DNA of 64,000 nt from Eutypa lata (taxonomy: Eukaryota > Ascomycota > Sordariomycetes > Xylariales > Diatrypaceae): positions 558,001-622,000 of the forward strand of contig JAKULF010000014.1 in NCBI GenBank assembly GCA_022661535.1. Reading direction: 5' to 3'. Shown here in pieces: positions 23,416 through 33,796 of the stretch. Below the pieces are notes generated by a model. It was given only the letters and a program-made list of their open reading frames with translations, was not told where the DNA came from and did no database searches. Position numbers and translations under genes: made by a program. How positions within the stretch are numbered: position 1 is the stretch's first letter; each line of letters begins with the position of its first letter.

Positions 23416-25356
23416 ATGTTGTCCATACAAGGGCCGTTGATGATCGCGGCCAGTCTGCCCTGGCTAACGCAGGCTCTCCCAGCTAACTCCTTTGTAGCCG
23501 ACAATCCCTGGGTTAGCCATGGAAATATACTCCCTCGCGAAAGCCTGATACCTCTTGGCACTAATACTACCACCACCGTTCACGTGACTATCGTCGTCAC
23601 TGCCAGCGCCAGCACGAATACTACTGGAGGCACGATCCTTCCGATTATAGTGCCTACACAGCCGGGCCCGGTTGTCGCTACAAGTATTAGGACCACGAGT
23701 GGTTTCACTCCTGTGTACACACCTGATATGGTACCTACGGCTCCAGGTCCAATAGTCTCTGCTACCACTATTACCAGTAGCACGGATTATGGCACTCCAA
23801 TTATAGTGCCCACAGAGCCTGGCCCACAAGTTGTTACCAGTATTCATACTACTAGTGGTTTCAGTCCTGTGTATAACCCTGGGACGATAGTACTTACGCC
23901 CCCGGGTCCGGTAATACCTGGTACTGATACCACTACCAGTAGTATCAATAACGGTACTTCAATCATAATACTTACCGAGCCTGGTCCAGTCATTGTTACC
24001 AGTATTCGTACTACGAGTGGTTTCACTCCTGTGTACAACCCTTCGACGATAGTACTTACACCCCCGGGTCCAGTGATATCTGGTACTTATACCACTACCA
24101 GTAATATCGACAGCGGTACTCCTATCCTGATACCTACCCAGCCGGGCCCAATAGTCCCTACAAAGATTGATACCACTCATGGGTTTAAGTTCACTCCCGG
24201 GACTGTGGTACCTACGCCCCCGGGGCCGGTGATATCTGGTGCTAATACCACTACCAGTAGTATTGATAGTGGTACTCCTATCTTGGTGCCTACCCAGCCG
24301 GGCCCAATAGTCGCTACAGAGATTGATACTACCCATGGGTTTAAGTTCACTCCCGGGACTACGGTACCTACGCCCCCAGGCCCGGTGATACCTGGTACTA
24401 GTACTATTACCAGCAGCACCGATGGTGGCACTCCAATCATAATACCTACTGAGCCGGGCCCGATAATCACTACTATCGTCGGTAGTACGACTAGTAGTAG
24501 CAATACTAGCAGTAGCACCACTACCAGTAACCGGATTACCAGTCCTATTCCCACCACCATCCCCCTTCCCGGAACTATAGTGCCCACGCCACCGGGCCCG
24601 GTATTCCCCACCAGTAACAGTACCGGTACCAGTACCAACACCAGCACCAGCACCAGCACTAGCTTCAACCCAAGCACCCCCATTAGCTGGAGTAACGGCG
24701 GTCCAGGATCCTCTCTACCGACGGCCCCAGGTCGAGCAACGCCGGTCACGACCATCGTGACGGTGACGGAGCCCTCATCCACCGCTACAGTAGTGCCAAC
24801 CACCGTACCCGTCCCGGGTTTTGAGCCCGTGCTGCCGGACCTCCTCCACAAACCGGAGCTGTCTGCGGACTACGTGTGCGCGAAGTGGTCCGCAAGGTGG
24901 TACGGGTACTGGGTCATACAGTTCCCGCCATCATGGTGGCAGGGGCGGTACAAGAACTCGACGAACGACGCCTGCTACGCCATCCAGTACGCCATCCGGG
25001 AGATCTGGTCCGAGCTGACCGAGTGCTCCCGCATGGACGGACAGCACGCCTCGGGCGGGCCGGGCTGGCTGCAGGCGCGCTTCGTCACCTCCGGAACGAG
25101 CCCCGACGAGTCCTTCGTCACCGGCATGATGTCGGCCATGCGCGACCGCGAGCTCTGGCGCAAGCAGCCTTTGCCTCTGAAGTGCCAGCACCATGTGATC
25201 GGCGACGCTAAGGGGGTTACTGCCGAGGTCCCGAAGATACGGAAGAGAGCTGAGATGTTGGAGGCGAGACGTGTTGCCGCCATTGATAGTGGTGGGAGTT
25301 CCGTCAATGCTACTACCGCCTTCGACGATCCCGAATTAGGTGGTGGCTACTGGTAA
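23416..25356 (+). CDS. Secreted repeat protein with conserved-looking C-terminal domain, unknown function
   Basis: A single exon of 646 residues from the ATG at 23416, where a signal peptide begins (MLSIQGPLMIAASLPWLTQA). Upstream in-frame codons lack an ATG. Residues of about 80-345 form five tandem units of 52-54 residues, each with PTxPGP, a TTSGF or TTHGF core, then TPPGPV and a Thr/Ser cluster. A degenerate Ser/Thr/Pro linker follows. The last ~170 residues change character: Trp- and Cys-containing, non-repetitive (YVCAKWSARWYGYWVIQF, CYAIQYAIREIWSELTEC, LPLKCQHHVIGDAKG). That looks like a folded, disulphide-bearing domain that I do not recognise. The architecture suggests an extracellular or wall-attached protein whose stalk carries O-glycans. 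It is convergent with the FAD oxidase gene, 233 bp away. Confidence 0.85.
   Translation: MLSIQGPLMIAASLPWLTQALPANSFVADNPWVSHGNILPRESLIPLGTNTTTTVHVTIVVTASASTNTTGGTILPIIVPTQPGPVVATSIRTTSGFTPVYTPDMVPTAPGPIVSATTITSSTDYGTPIIVPTEPGPQVVTSIHTTSGFSPVYNPGTIVLTPPGPVIPGTDTTTSSINNGTSIIILTEPGPVIVTSIRTTSGFTPVYNPSTIVLTPPGPVISGTYTTTSNIDSGTPILIPTQPGPIVPTKIDTTHGFKFTPGTVVPTPPGPVISGANTTTSSIDSGTPILVPTQPGPIVATEIDTTHGFKFTPGTTVPTPPGPVIPGTSTITSSTDGGTPIIIPTEPGPIITTIVGSTTSSSNTSSSTTTSNRITSPIPTTIPLPGTIVPTPPGPVFPTSNSTGTSTNTSTSTSTSFNPSTPISWSNGGPGSSLPTAPGRATPVTTIVTVTEPSSTATVVPTTVPVPGFEPVLPDLLHKPELSADYVCAKWSARWYGYWVIQFPPSWWQGRYKNSTNDACYAIQYAIREIWSELTECSRMDGQHASGGPGWLQARFVTSGTSPDESFVTGMMSAMRDRELWRKQPLPLKCQHHVIGDAKGVTAEVPKIRKRAEMLEARRVAAIDSGGSSVNATTAFDDPELGGGYW
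23653..24444 (+). repeat. Coding tandem repeat, five units of 156-162 bp
   Basis: Unit starts are at 23653, 23809, 23971, 24133 and 24289, with a partial sixth from 24445. Each unit begins with a codon pair for Pro/Leu-Thr followed by Glu/Gln-Pro-Gly-Pro. Units 4 and 5 are close to identical at DNA level, indicating recent duplication or gene conversion; units 2 and 3 carry two extra codons. Confidence 0.92.
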
Positions 25357-25589
25357 CCAATGCGGCAACTATTATGTTAAGGAAGCCTAAAAGGCCTGGA
25401 AGGGATGGAAGGGATCAGAGGGCACGTTGCACGAATCAAGAAGATGTGATGCAATCTCTCAATCGAATATCCTTATACTCTATATGTAGACCACCCCCTG
25501 ACAACAAGTCCATTCGAAAAGACCACCTAATCGAAACTAAAGCATACTCGACGTCCAGTCGCCCATCCGTGTATACAGCTCATACGAAA

Positions 25590-27851
25590 TCATATACCAC
25601 CTCCCCCCAAAGCCATCCCCGAATCCGCCCTACAAAGTGGCCCATTCTGGGTCGGCAGCCCATCCTCCGTAACAACAACCCAATCCTCGCTCCCGACGGT
25701 AGCAGGGGCGTAGAACAAGCCCCAAGGGTCCACGGCGCGCTTGATGCGCAGCAGCTCCCCATACTTATCGCCGAAGAAGGCCTGCTGCCAGTCCGGCTCC
25801 TGCACGTCGGCCTCGTTGAAGTACGCCCCGGACCCCGGTGACACCGCTCGCCACTTCTGCATCTGGGCATCGAGCTGCTCGTGCGCGGCGTCAAAGGCGT
25901 CCGGCGATAACCCCCGAAGCCGCGTCCCGTCGAATAGGTCCGCGTGCATGATCGCCGCGCGCAACGCCGGGTTCACCCCGTTGTCGGCGCCGCCGGGCGT
26001 TCCCCCGGCCGCTTCGGTCGGCGCTACGTGGATCCCGTGGAAGGTGTAACCGGCTTCGACGGACTCGCGGAGAACACCCTATAACGTATATCGGAGTCAG
26101 TGAATGGTTTCTTTTCTTCAATGCCATGAGAGTACGAGCATAAACTCTCGTCATATTATCTGGAGTGTATACGGCGAAACGAAATGATCCACTCTTAGAC
26201 TTAAAAGTCTTGGCCTAGAATAGAAAAGAAGACAGAAAGAGACCCTGTCTGCTTACCTGTGTAGAAGCAAATAGTGGTTCCTCGAAATTCGCACGCGGGA
26301 GCAGCCGGCTCGCGAACCGTGAGCTGCCGGGTGTGTCGCCCGTCCCCTGACCGGAGCCGGGCCCCCAGTTCGAGGCCGGCTCTGGCTGGCTGTTATTCAC
26401 GCGGATCCCGACGGCGTTCAGGTCGTCGTACAGGGGCTGGACGAAGTCGAAGAGCTCGTCCTCCGTCATGCCGGGGACCTCGATGTCGGTCCGGAAGCTG
26501 AAGCCGCCGCCGCTACTGCCCGACGACTGCACGTAGCTGTATGCGGTGCCGCCGTTGTCGACAATCGCGAGCCCGAACTTGTGGTACAAATCGAACCCGC
26601 GCCAGAATATCTCGGTGTCGTTGAACCCCGATGGGCTGGAGCTGCTCACCGAGAAGGCCAGTGAAGAAGAGAGAACTTGGATGCTGGGGTGGGCTTTGAC
26701 GATAGCGGATACGACGATGCCATATGTACCTATCATCATTATTAGTATACAGTGATGAAGGTTAGTAGGAAGATAATAGAATCAAATAACAGAACTTACT
26801 TCCCCCGCCTCCGCGTAGCGCATAGAAGAGATCCGTGTTCTGGTTCGGGTCGGCCGTCACGAACCTTCCATCCGCCGTGACGACGTTTATTGAAAGGGGC
26901 TGGTCTGCTCCGAGGCCGTATTTCGAACCAAGTGCAGAATGACCACCGCCAGCCATCCAGCCCCCGTACGCGCCGACAGAGTAGCCACCGGCCACTAGTA
27001 GGGTCATATTATAACGGTCCATGTAAGCAAACATCTCCCAGCTTTCAAGGCCGGAGCTGACGCGTGCTGCCATGCCATTATACCCGCCGATACTGTATTC
27101 GGGCAGGAACTCAAAGTCTTTCAACCAGTGCGTCCAAATGCTGAGGCTCCCGAAGCCAACCGAGCGCCCGAGAAAGTCATGGCCTGTGTTCCTGCAGGGG
27201 TAATAGGGGTTAGGTCATATGTTGTTATATATTCCTTCGAAAATATTCGCGCATCATTCATACGCCATGATGTTCTCCTATCTCAGATGATGATAGCCGT
27301 ATTTGAATAACTTACTTGATAACCAGCCGGAGATTCTTGTTTCTGGCGAAGTTCACCGCTACCTGTATGTGCTTGACCGTAGTAGCATTCACAACATAGA
27401 CGGGGAAACCACCCTGGGTGCAATTCAGTCCTTCTGTCTCAGCTGCTGAATAGCAGGTATCTCCCTCGGGCCATTCTGTCAACACGGTGAGCGGATCGTT
27501 GATGTAAAAACGAGATCTACTCGCGTTCCGCAGCAGAAAACTGCACTGTGTCTCATCGTGGTACGGTCCGTCATAACAGACCGCAGCAGCGGGAACCGGT
27601 TTCAGGAGAGCGCCCCCTAGCGAGCTGTTCAACTGAGACCACTCGTCATCGAGCGGCCACTCCGCAGCGCCTGGATTCGCCTTGCAGGCCGGTCCGTCAT
27701 ACACGGGTCCCACGGTCGATCTGTCCCCGAATGCGATCGCGGAGAAGTTGCCGATGTCTGCGATCGTGAGCTGCGTGGACTCGAAGGGGAAGTTGAGGCA
27801 CTTCACCGCTGCGAAAAGCGCGAACGAAACCGAGGCGGAGAGGAGTCGCAT
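25590..27851 (-). CDS. Secreted FAD-linked oxidase (VAO/BBE family)
   Basis: Four exons (27851-27316, 27191-26800, 26729-26257, 26078-25590) encode 629 residues. The ATG at 27851 opens a signal peptide (MRLLSASVSFALFAAVKC). The PCMH-type FAD domain contains NTGHDFLGRSVGFGSLSIW, whose His aligns with the flavin-linking His, then GGWMAGGGHSALGSKYGLG and LRGGGGSTYGIVVS. The Cys used for bicovalent attachment in some relatives is replaced (GGWMAGGG). The C-terminus is a berberine-bridge-type domain: YFNEADVQEPDWQQAFFGDK and LFYAPATVGSEDW. The enzyme should oxidise an alcohol, amine or sugar with transfer of electrons to oxygen in the secretory pathway or outside the cell. The substrate is unknown. 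There are several N-glycosylation sequons. Confidence 0.92.
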
Positions 27852-30800
27852 CTCGACCAAAAGTAAACAAATGTAGCTAACTAGATAGTTGGCCTATTCT
27901 ACTTAAGATAGTGGCGGACAAGCCAATACACCATCTTCTGCCGTCGACTTATAAATATCTCCATTCTTGATCGGTGATACCTAACACACTCTGCCATCTC
28001 TTGCCCAGACCACTGAACGTAAGATCCTTCTAAGAGTTGTGTCATCACCTAGACTCTGCCCGCCAAGCACCCAGTAACCACAGGTGGGTAGTCCACGCGG
28101 GATGCAAGAACGGGATGCACGCACAAGAACGCCATCGGCCGCTGGGGCGAACCGAACCGAACCGAACCGCCACTTGTCGTTGGAGTCGAAGTTCTGACTG
28201 GTTAGAGCAAAAGCTGGTCCTGCATCTAGTGTGGTTCGCTCGAGCTCGTTATGTCCGGAATGGGAAAACGTTCAAGTGGAAGTCTGGAGGACTCTCGGGT
28301 AGTCGGATAGTCAATTCGCGCTGTGAAGTCAAGTCAGTCAGGCGGCAAGCGCCGCTGTGACCCTAAGAGTCGGATTTTAAGTCCAGAAATCGGAGTTAGA
28401 TCAATCAGTCTGGCCAGAGATCTTGGGCGCGCCGTCCGGTTGGGACGGACGGGCAATTTGGACGACTCAGCTGAGGAATATATAATAGCGGATATTTAGC
28501 GTTTCATTGCATCTGCATGCATGATAAACCTGAGCATGCAACAGCCCAGAGGCGGCCCGCCAAAGATGGTACGTTGCTGGCTTAACTGTTCTTCACTAGG
28601 AGCAGCATGAAGGTTGAGATTCCTCCATAACCTCTAATTAGTGAATAAGAAAGGTCGTTAAGCATGTTCTGGGGATTACATGATGAAATATTATATTCAA
28701 TTTTATAATGCTCTGTAGCTTTTCTTTCTAGTGGTATCGTACATATATTCGAGGTCGTTCGTAGTTTTCCCTCCATCAGCTAGTGTTGAAATATTTCCTA
28801 GGTGGAGGGTTACATTCATGAAGGATTCTAGCTGGGGATACCACCTATACCCCGCGTCTAGAGCACTCTAGAGGAAGCAGAGAAGGGGGTTTGATTATTC
28901 TATTAGTATTGCATTGGTCATCACTCCATATCTCATTGTTTTACTTAGCCACATTTTGATCCTACGGAAGGCTAGTCTGCGTTGGAGTTTCGACAAGGGA
29001 GGAAAGCTAGTCAACATACTCTTTCCCTAGGATATTGGCATGATATGCTGATTGGGTAAGGCCTCGGTCAGATACATATGTTGCCCTATTCTCTGTTATA
29101 TCTACTCTACACTATATCCCGGCGTAGTGAAGATGACATTATGGAGGGACAGACTTATACCTAGAGCAAAGATTCAAACAGCTTGGGAACTGATATCAAA
29201 CGAGAGTTTGCGTTGTTTAGTTGAATTATAGGAAAGTGATAAAATGGGGTTGACTTCAGTTTTATTATGTTACTGTTACAAACCACCCACTTCAACACAC
29301 TGGCATATACCTATCTTGTAGGCCACATGAAGGTATGGGTTGCCAAGAGGTGTAAAAGACTTGGAAATCCAAAGGCTTTGTATGAAGCTATTCAGAGTAT
29401 ATAAGCCTTAGGTAGCCCCTTAGATAGCCTTTCTTGTTTAGCTATCCGGTGATCAATACAAGTAATTTACCTTCAACAGCTTTTGTTTCCTTCAAATAAA
29501 AACCAGGAATATCCGTTCCGTTACAATTGCACTCTCTGGCACTTATTTACAGCTAATACTAGGAAGAGTTATAATTCATACCTATCTGCTCAAAACCTTC
29601 TATGCTCTGTTAACTATGATAGTAAAGCCTCTACAAGTCCATTTCCAGATTTCATCGTATCTGTCCATAACACGAGGCTGCAGTAACCTGGTTTATTTCC
29701 TTTCATTTTCAAGGGAAAAAATAAAACGACCTTATATGTGCAAAAAAAGAATTAGAATCAAGTGCTATCACTTGAAGATATATCGTAACAATAAGTTCGT
29801 ATCTGAATAACAATTTCTATGATCCTAACTATGACGTAAACTAAATAGCCTCATTGCCTTCTCGCTTCAGAGTTTGATGATTGCCTTCAATGCCTGCTAT
29901 TAAGCCTATTCTAGAGAGAACGTCATATATACGCAAAATTAGACAGCTACGCAGTGGGTAAACAGTCAGCAGATGAACAATGCTATGTAGGACTCGGCTA
30001 ACCAACATTAGCGTACAAAGTGGTGAGCGCAAGGGAAGGCTTTGCCCAGAATAAGATGAGATATGTGGCTAGCTGGCTGGCTAGCTTACGAGATCAATCG
30101 ATATGCATGTACACATCTGCAATGCAACATATCTTAAGAAAGAAATAATGGGCGGTCTATGAAAGGAGACCGCATGCCAGTCACCTCCAATCGGCTTTGG
30201 CCGAAGATCGATTTCAGCTGTCTTCCGCAACAAGCTGCAGGCAGTTCTCTACTGTTTTGGACGATGATCTACAGGCAGCTTACTGTCACCGACAACGTCT
30301 ATAAGACAGTCATGCGACCGTGACAATGGAATTTGGACAGCTACAGAAAACCACCAATACATAGATGTATAACTACACATTTAGTGAATGCTTACGAGCT
30401 GTAAGAGCCCAGTGACAGCTCTCGGCGATAATAGACTGGGCTCAGTACCACTCTGATGCCTTCTAACTACGTCATGGATACGTTAATTGCCGACTATCAT
30501 TGTAATAATGCAGGATAATAAAATATATTATTCAGTTTTCAAGGGGGTTTAGCCAAAAGAATCCTGGGGATATTGTTTGCTGTGTGCTGGATCGGCCTTC
30601 GAGCCGATATAACCTATTTTTCATACGATCAGCTTCAACGTGATAACCATGAACATGCTCCGCCCTCTAATCTTTACTCTCCTTAAAGTGTATACTCCAC
30701 CGTTTTTCTACCGTTATTCTACATTACATCTTAGTCAACAAATCAACAAGCCTAGCCGGGACGCGAACTAAGAAGCGGTGACAATGGAAACTGAACCGTA

Positions 30801-31283
30801 AGGTACTAACGCATCGCAAAACCCCCCAAGAGTAGCATATAATATTAGTATAAAAGGAGGGGTAAATTAATAATAGCAAAATCTTGTATTGTAATTGGTC
30901 ACCGTATACATAATCTATGTTCTCCTGTCAGACTTCACGCAATCTAAGGTGATGTATGTCTCTCCTTTGCTTGATGAAGCCACGGCAGTCACACCGACTA
31001 TGCAAGCGGCTCTATCAGTAAATAAGAAAAGAATATTGAGTTTTCATGCATCTCAAACCACTTGCTGCCCATTCTGTCCACCTTGTGTCACACTCCAATA
31101 TGTCTATCCTGGCTACGCGTAATGCTGGATGTAGTATATATTGGCTTGTCCTGAGTCTGTCATGGCGAACATTTGTTTTTCCCCTCACCCCTAACTCTCT
31201 CTCCCATTTCATTTTTCCCCAATTCAATATCTCTTGAAGATTCAATCGAATACCCACACAAACCTTCCCCTCCAACGACTACA
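27852..31283. other. Divergent intergenic region, no gene seen
   Basis: This 3.4-kb spacer lies between the starts of the FAD oxidase and tyrosinase genes. A GAACC-type repeat occurs at about 28147-28166. The rest is AT-rich with many stops in all frames; short frames at 28037-28360, 29483-29810 and 30895-31275 show no domain or plausible splicing. A non-coding RNA or small peptide cannot be excluded. Confidence 0.5.
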
Positions 31284-33796
31284 ATGGCCACCCCAATCAA
31301 CCTTCCCTATGCCATCACAGGCATTCCAGCTGAGCCTGGTAAGAATGGAGAATTTCCTCTCCGACTGGAATGCAATGACTGGACAAAGTCACAGGAACAA
31401 GTTCATATTGACCAGAAGAACTTGTTCAATCTTGCCTTGAGGTTCTATGTTGATATGGACCCCTTGGATCGCGATTCTTTCTGGCAGACTGCTGGTGTGT
31501 TTCTTAGAGCTTTCTTTCCAACTATCGCATAACTGATCAGAACAGGTATTCATGGTATGCCGTACATGCCCTGGAACGAGTCGACCTTGCCGCAATCTGT
31601 CCCAGTGCTGGGGTATTGCACCCATAACAGCAGTCTATTTCCTTCCTGGCATCGCCCCTATGTTGTTCTATTCGAGGTACAGATCTTGCACTTACTATGA
31701 AGCGGTGAAACGTGCTGATCAAAATGGATAGCAACGTATTTACGAGATCATGGTCAATGAAATAATTCCCAACCAAATGCCATCCGATGACAAAACCCAA
31801 GACTCGCTCAAGACTGCTGCTAAGGCATGGCGACTTCCATATTGGGACTGGGCTGCCAACAACGAAGTTCCCCTTCTGGCCCAGGACCAAGAAATCGAGG
31901 TCTTCACCAAGTTTGGCACCGCCAAGATCAAGAACGCGCTGTATCAATACAACCTGCCTCAAGGGAAAACCTTCGGGACCATGGGGCCTGCTTCAAATCA
32001 AACCTATACTCTCGTATCTGCTGACGGAGTTCCGGCAAGTATTTCTGATGTGCGCTCTGGGATCTTACTGACAGCGTGGACAGTGGGAGCTTCCGGTTGC
32101 CACTGGGAGATGTCCTCCGACTTTCGGTTCGAATGCTACCGCTTTTCAAGCAGGCACCGTTGACAACGGTCAAGTAGCCAAGAACATCAGGAACCATGAG
32201 TGGTATAGCAAAACTGAGGACGATCCAACCCTCCGGGAATCAGTGTACAGACTTCTCACCTACGACGTTCCCTATGAGGTCTTTGCTACCACGAACATGG
32301 ACCCTAGTGATGTCGAACCGTTGGGCTATCTCAATTGCGAGTATATCCACAACAACGTGCACAACTGGGTTGGTGGAGCGGCTGGGCAGATGGGTGATGT
32401 CCCCGTTGCTGCTTATGACCCCATATTCTTTCTTCATCACTGGTATGTACTAGTTCTGCACTACAGAATGCGTCTTACAGCGCATTTCGGCTAATGTAAA
32501 ATGATGGCAATAGTAACATTGATCGTCTCTATGCCATCTGGCAGACTCTATACCCCCAAAAATGGTTTCGGGCGACAAAAGTCCTCAAGGACAACGGAAC
32601 GGTAAGAAATGATTATCTATTTCCATAAAAGAAACAGAAAGCATCTTGCTCCCTTCAGGCTTGCCGTTTTTAGCATTTCTTCGCCAGCCCTCCCCTGGTT
32701 ATTTTACGCACAAAACAAAAACTTCGAATGGCTAATCTGGAGTCTAGTGGTCTATTCCTACTGACAACCCTGACACCCAATGCACTCAACTCGCCCCATT
32801 CCGGCCGAACAACTCGGGCACCTACTACACTCCTGACACTGTTCGAGAATGGATGCAATTCGGGTACTCGTATCCAGAGTTGCAGCCTTGGAAGTACAAA
32901 ACCACGGAGGATTACCTGCTATCTATCAATACCGACATTGCTAAATTGTATAGAGCGACTGCAGACCACATCTCGGATAGCTACGAGATTGGAACTGACA
33001 AGGACATTGTGCATTATGACCATGTCATCAATATCCGCTATGGAAAGTGTGTAATACCTCCTTCATTGACCCTGGGCAAGCTGACATTTGTTCCGAAGAT
33101 ACGACCTTGGTGGCTTGCCGTACATAATCAAACTCTACCTACGCCGGCAAGGCTCGGATCATGAAGACGAGAGTACTACGCGCCCAACCCAGAGCCCTCT
33201 ACATCCGATCCCGACCTCCACACACTCAACCCCTCCAGACCTAGTTCAGCCTCCATCGTTGGATGGGACTGCCTTCATCGGCAGCGTCTACAATTTCTCG
33301 ACTGCAACAGGTCCTCAAGGCACGAACACTCGTTGCGCCAATTGCGCCGCCCAACAAGCCAAGGAAACACTCTCAACTGCCCAGATTCCGATCACCTCAT
33401 TTCTAGTCAAGATCGCCGGGGAACGTTCGTGGGCCCCAGATACTATGATCCCGGTGGCCGGAGATGGGGAGGATAAGATGGTGGAATACCTAGACGGGGG
33501 CCTGACGTGGAAGGTTTTCAAGGTAAGGAGCACCACTACTCACCTCCTTCCCCCTCTCCCCCTATCTCTTTCTTCGCTTTACAGGAGTACTCATATGATA
33601 ACATTACGTATAGAAGGGAGGAGAGGAAGTCCCGCTGGATTTGTTGCCAAACTTGAGAGTCAGTGTAGCAGTGGGCACGGCTACACATAAAAGAGATTTT
33701 GATCATAGACCATCTACTATCTATGAGGGGTACAAGACAAAACATTCCATTACTCATGGCTATTTGGGTGGTCTTCAACGTGGGCATCATTACTAG
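31284..33796 (+). CDS. Tyrosinase (type-3 copper polyphenol oxidase)
   Basis: Eight exons reconstructed: 31284-31494, 31546-31676, 31732-32034, 32084-32442, 32514-32601, 32748-33046, 33099-33522, 33614-33796; 665 residues with all phases consistent. CuA ligands are His73 (GIHGMP), His97 within the CTH motif that forms the Cys-His thioether, and His106 (SWHRPY). CuB is [13 protein letters not shown] (His304, His308) and [15 protein letters not shown]. The C-terminal region ([43 protein letters not shown]) is the beta-sandwich lid of long fungal tyrosinases. There is no signal peptide, so it is likely intracellular or unconventionally exported. It hydroxylates phenols and oxidises catechols in melanin or secondary metabolism. 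Intron 3 appears to be GC-AG; its acceptor (32083, or 32074 with three more residues) is uncertain. Intron 5 (146 nt) could hide another small exon. Confidence 0.9.

Noticed and set aside
27852..31283. Several 60-110 residue frames in the oxidase/tyrosinase spacer
   Set aside because: No domain, no codon bias, and no splice-consistent neighbours; expected by chance in AT-rich DNA.
25590..33796. FAD oxidase and tyrosinase considered as a biosynthetic cluster
   Set aside because: They are 3.4 kb apart with no core biosynthetic enzyme, transporter or regulator between them; adjacency alone is weak.
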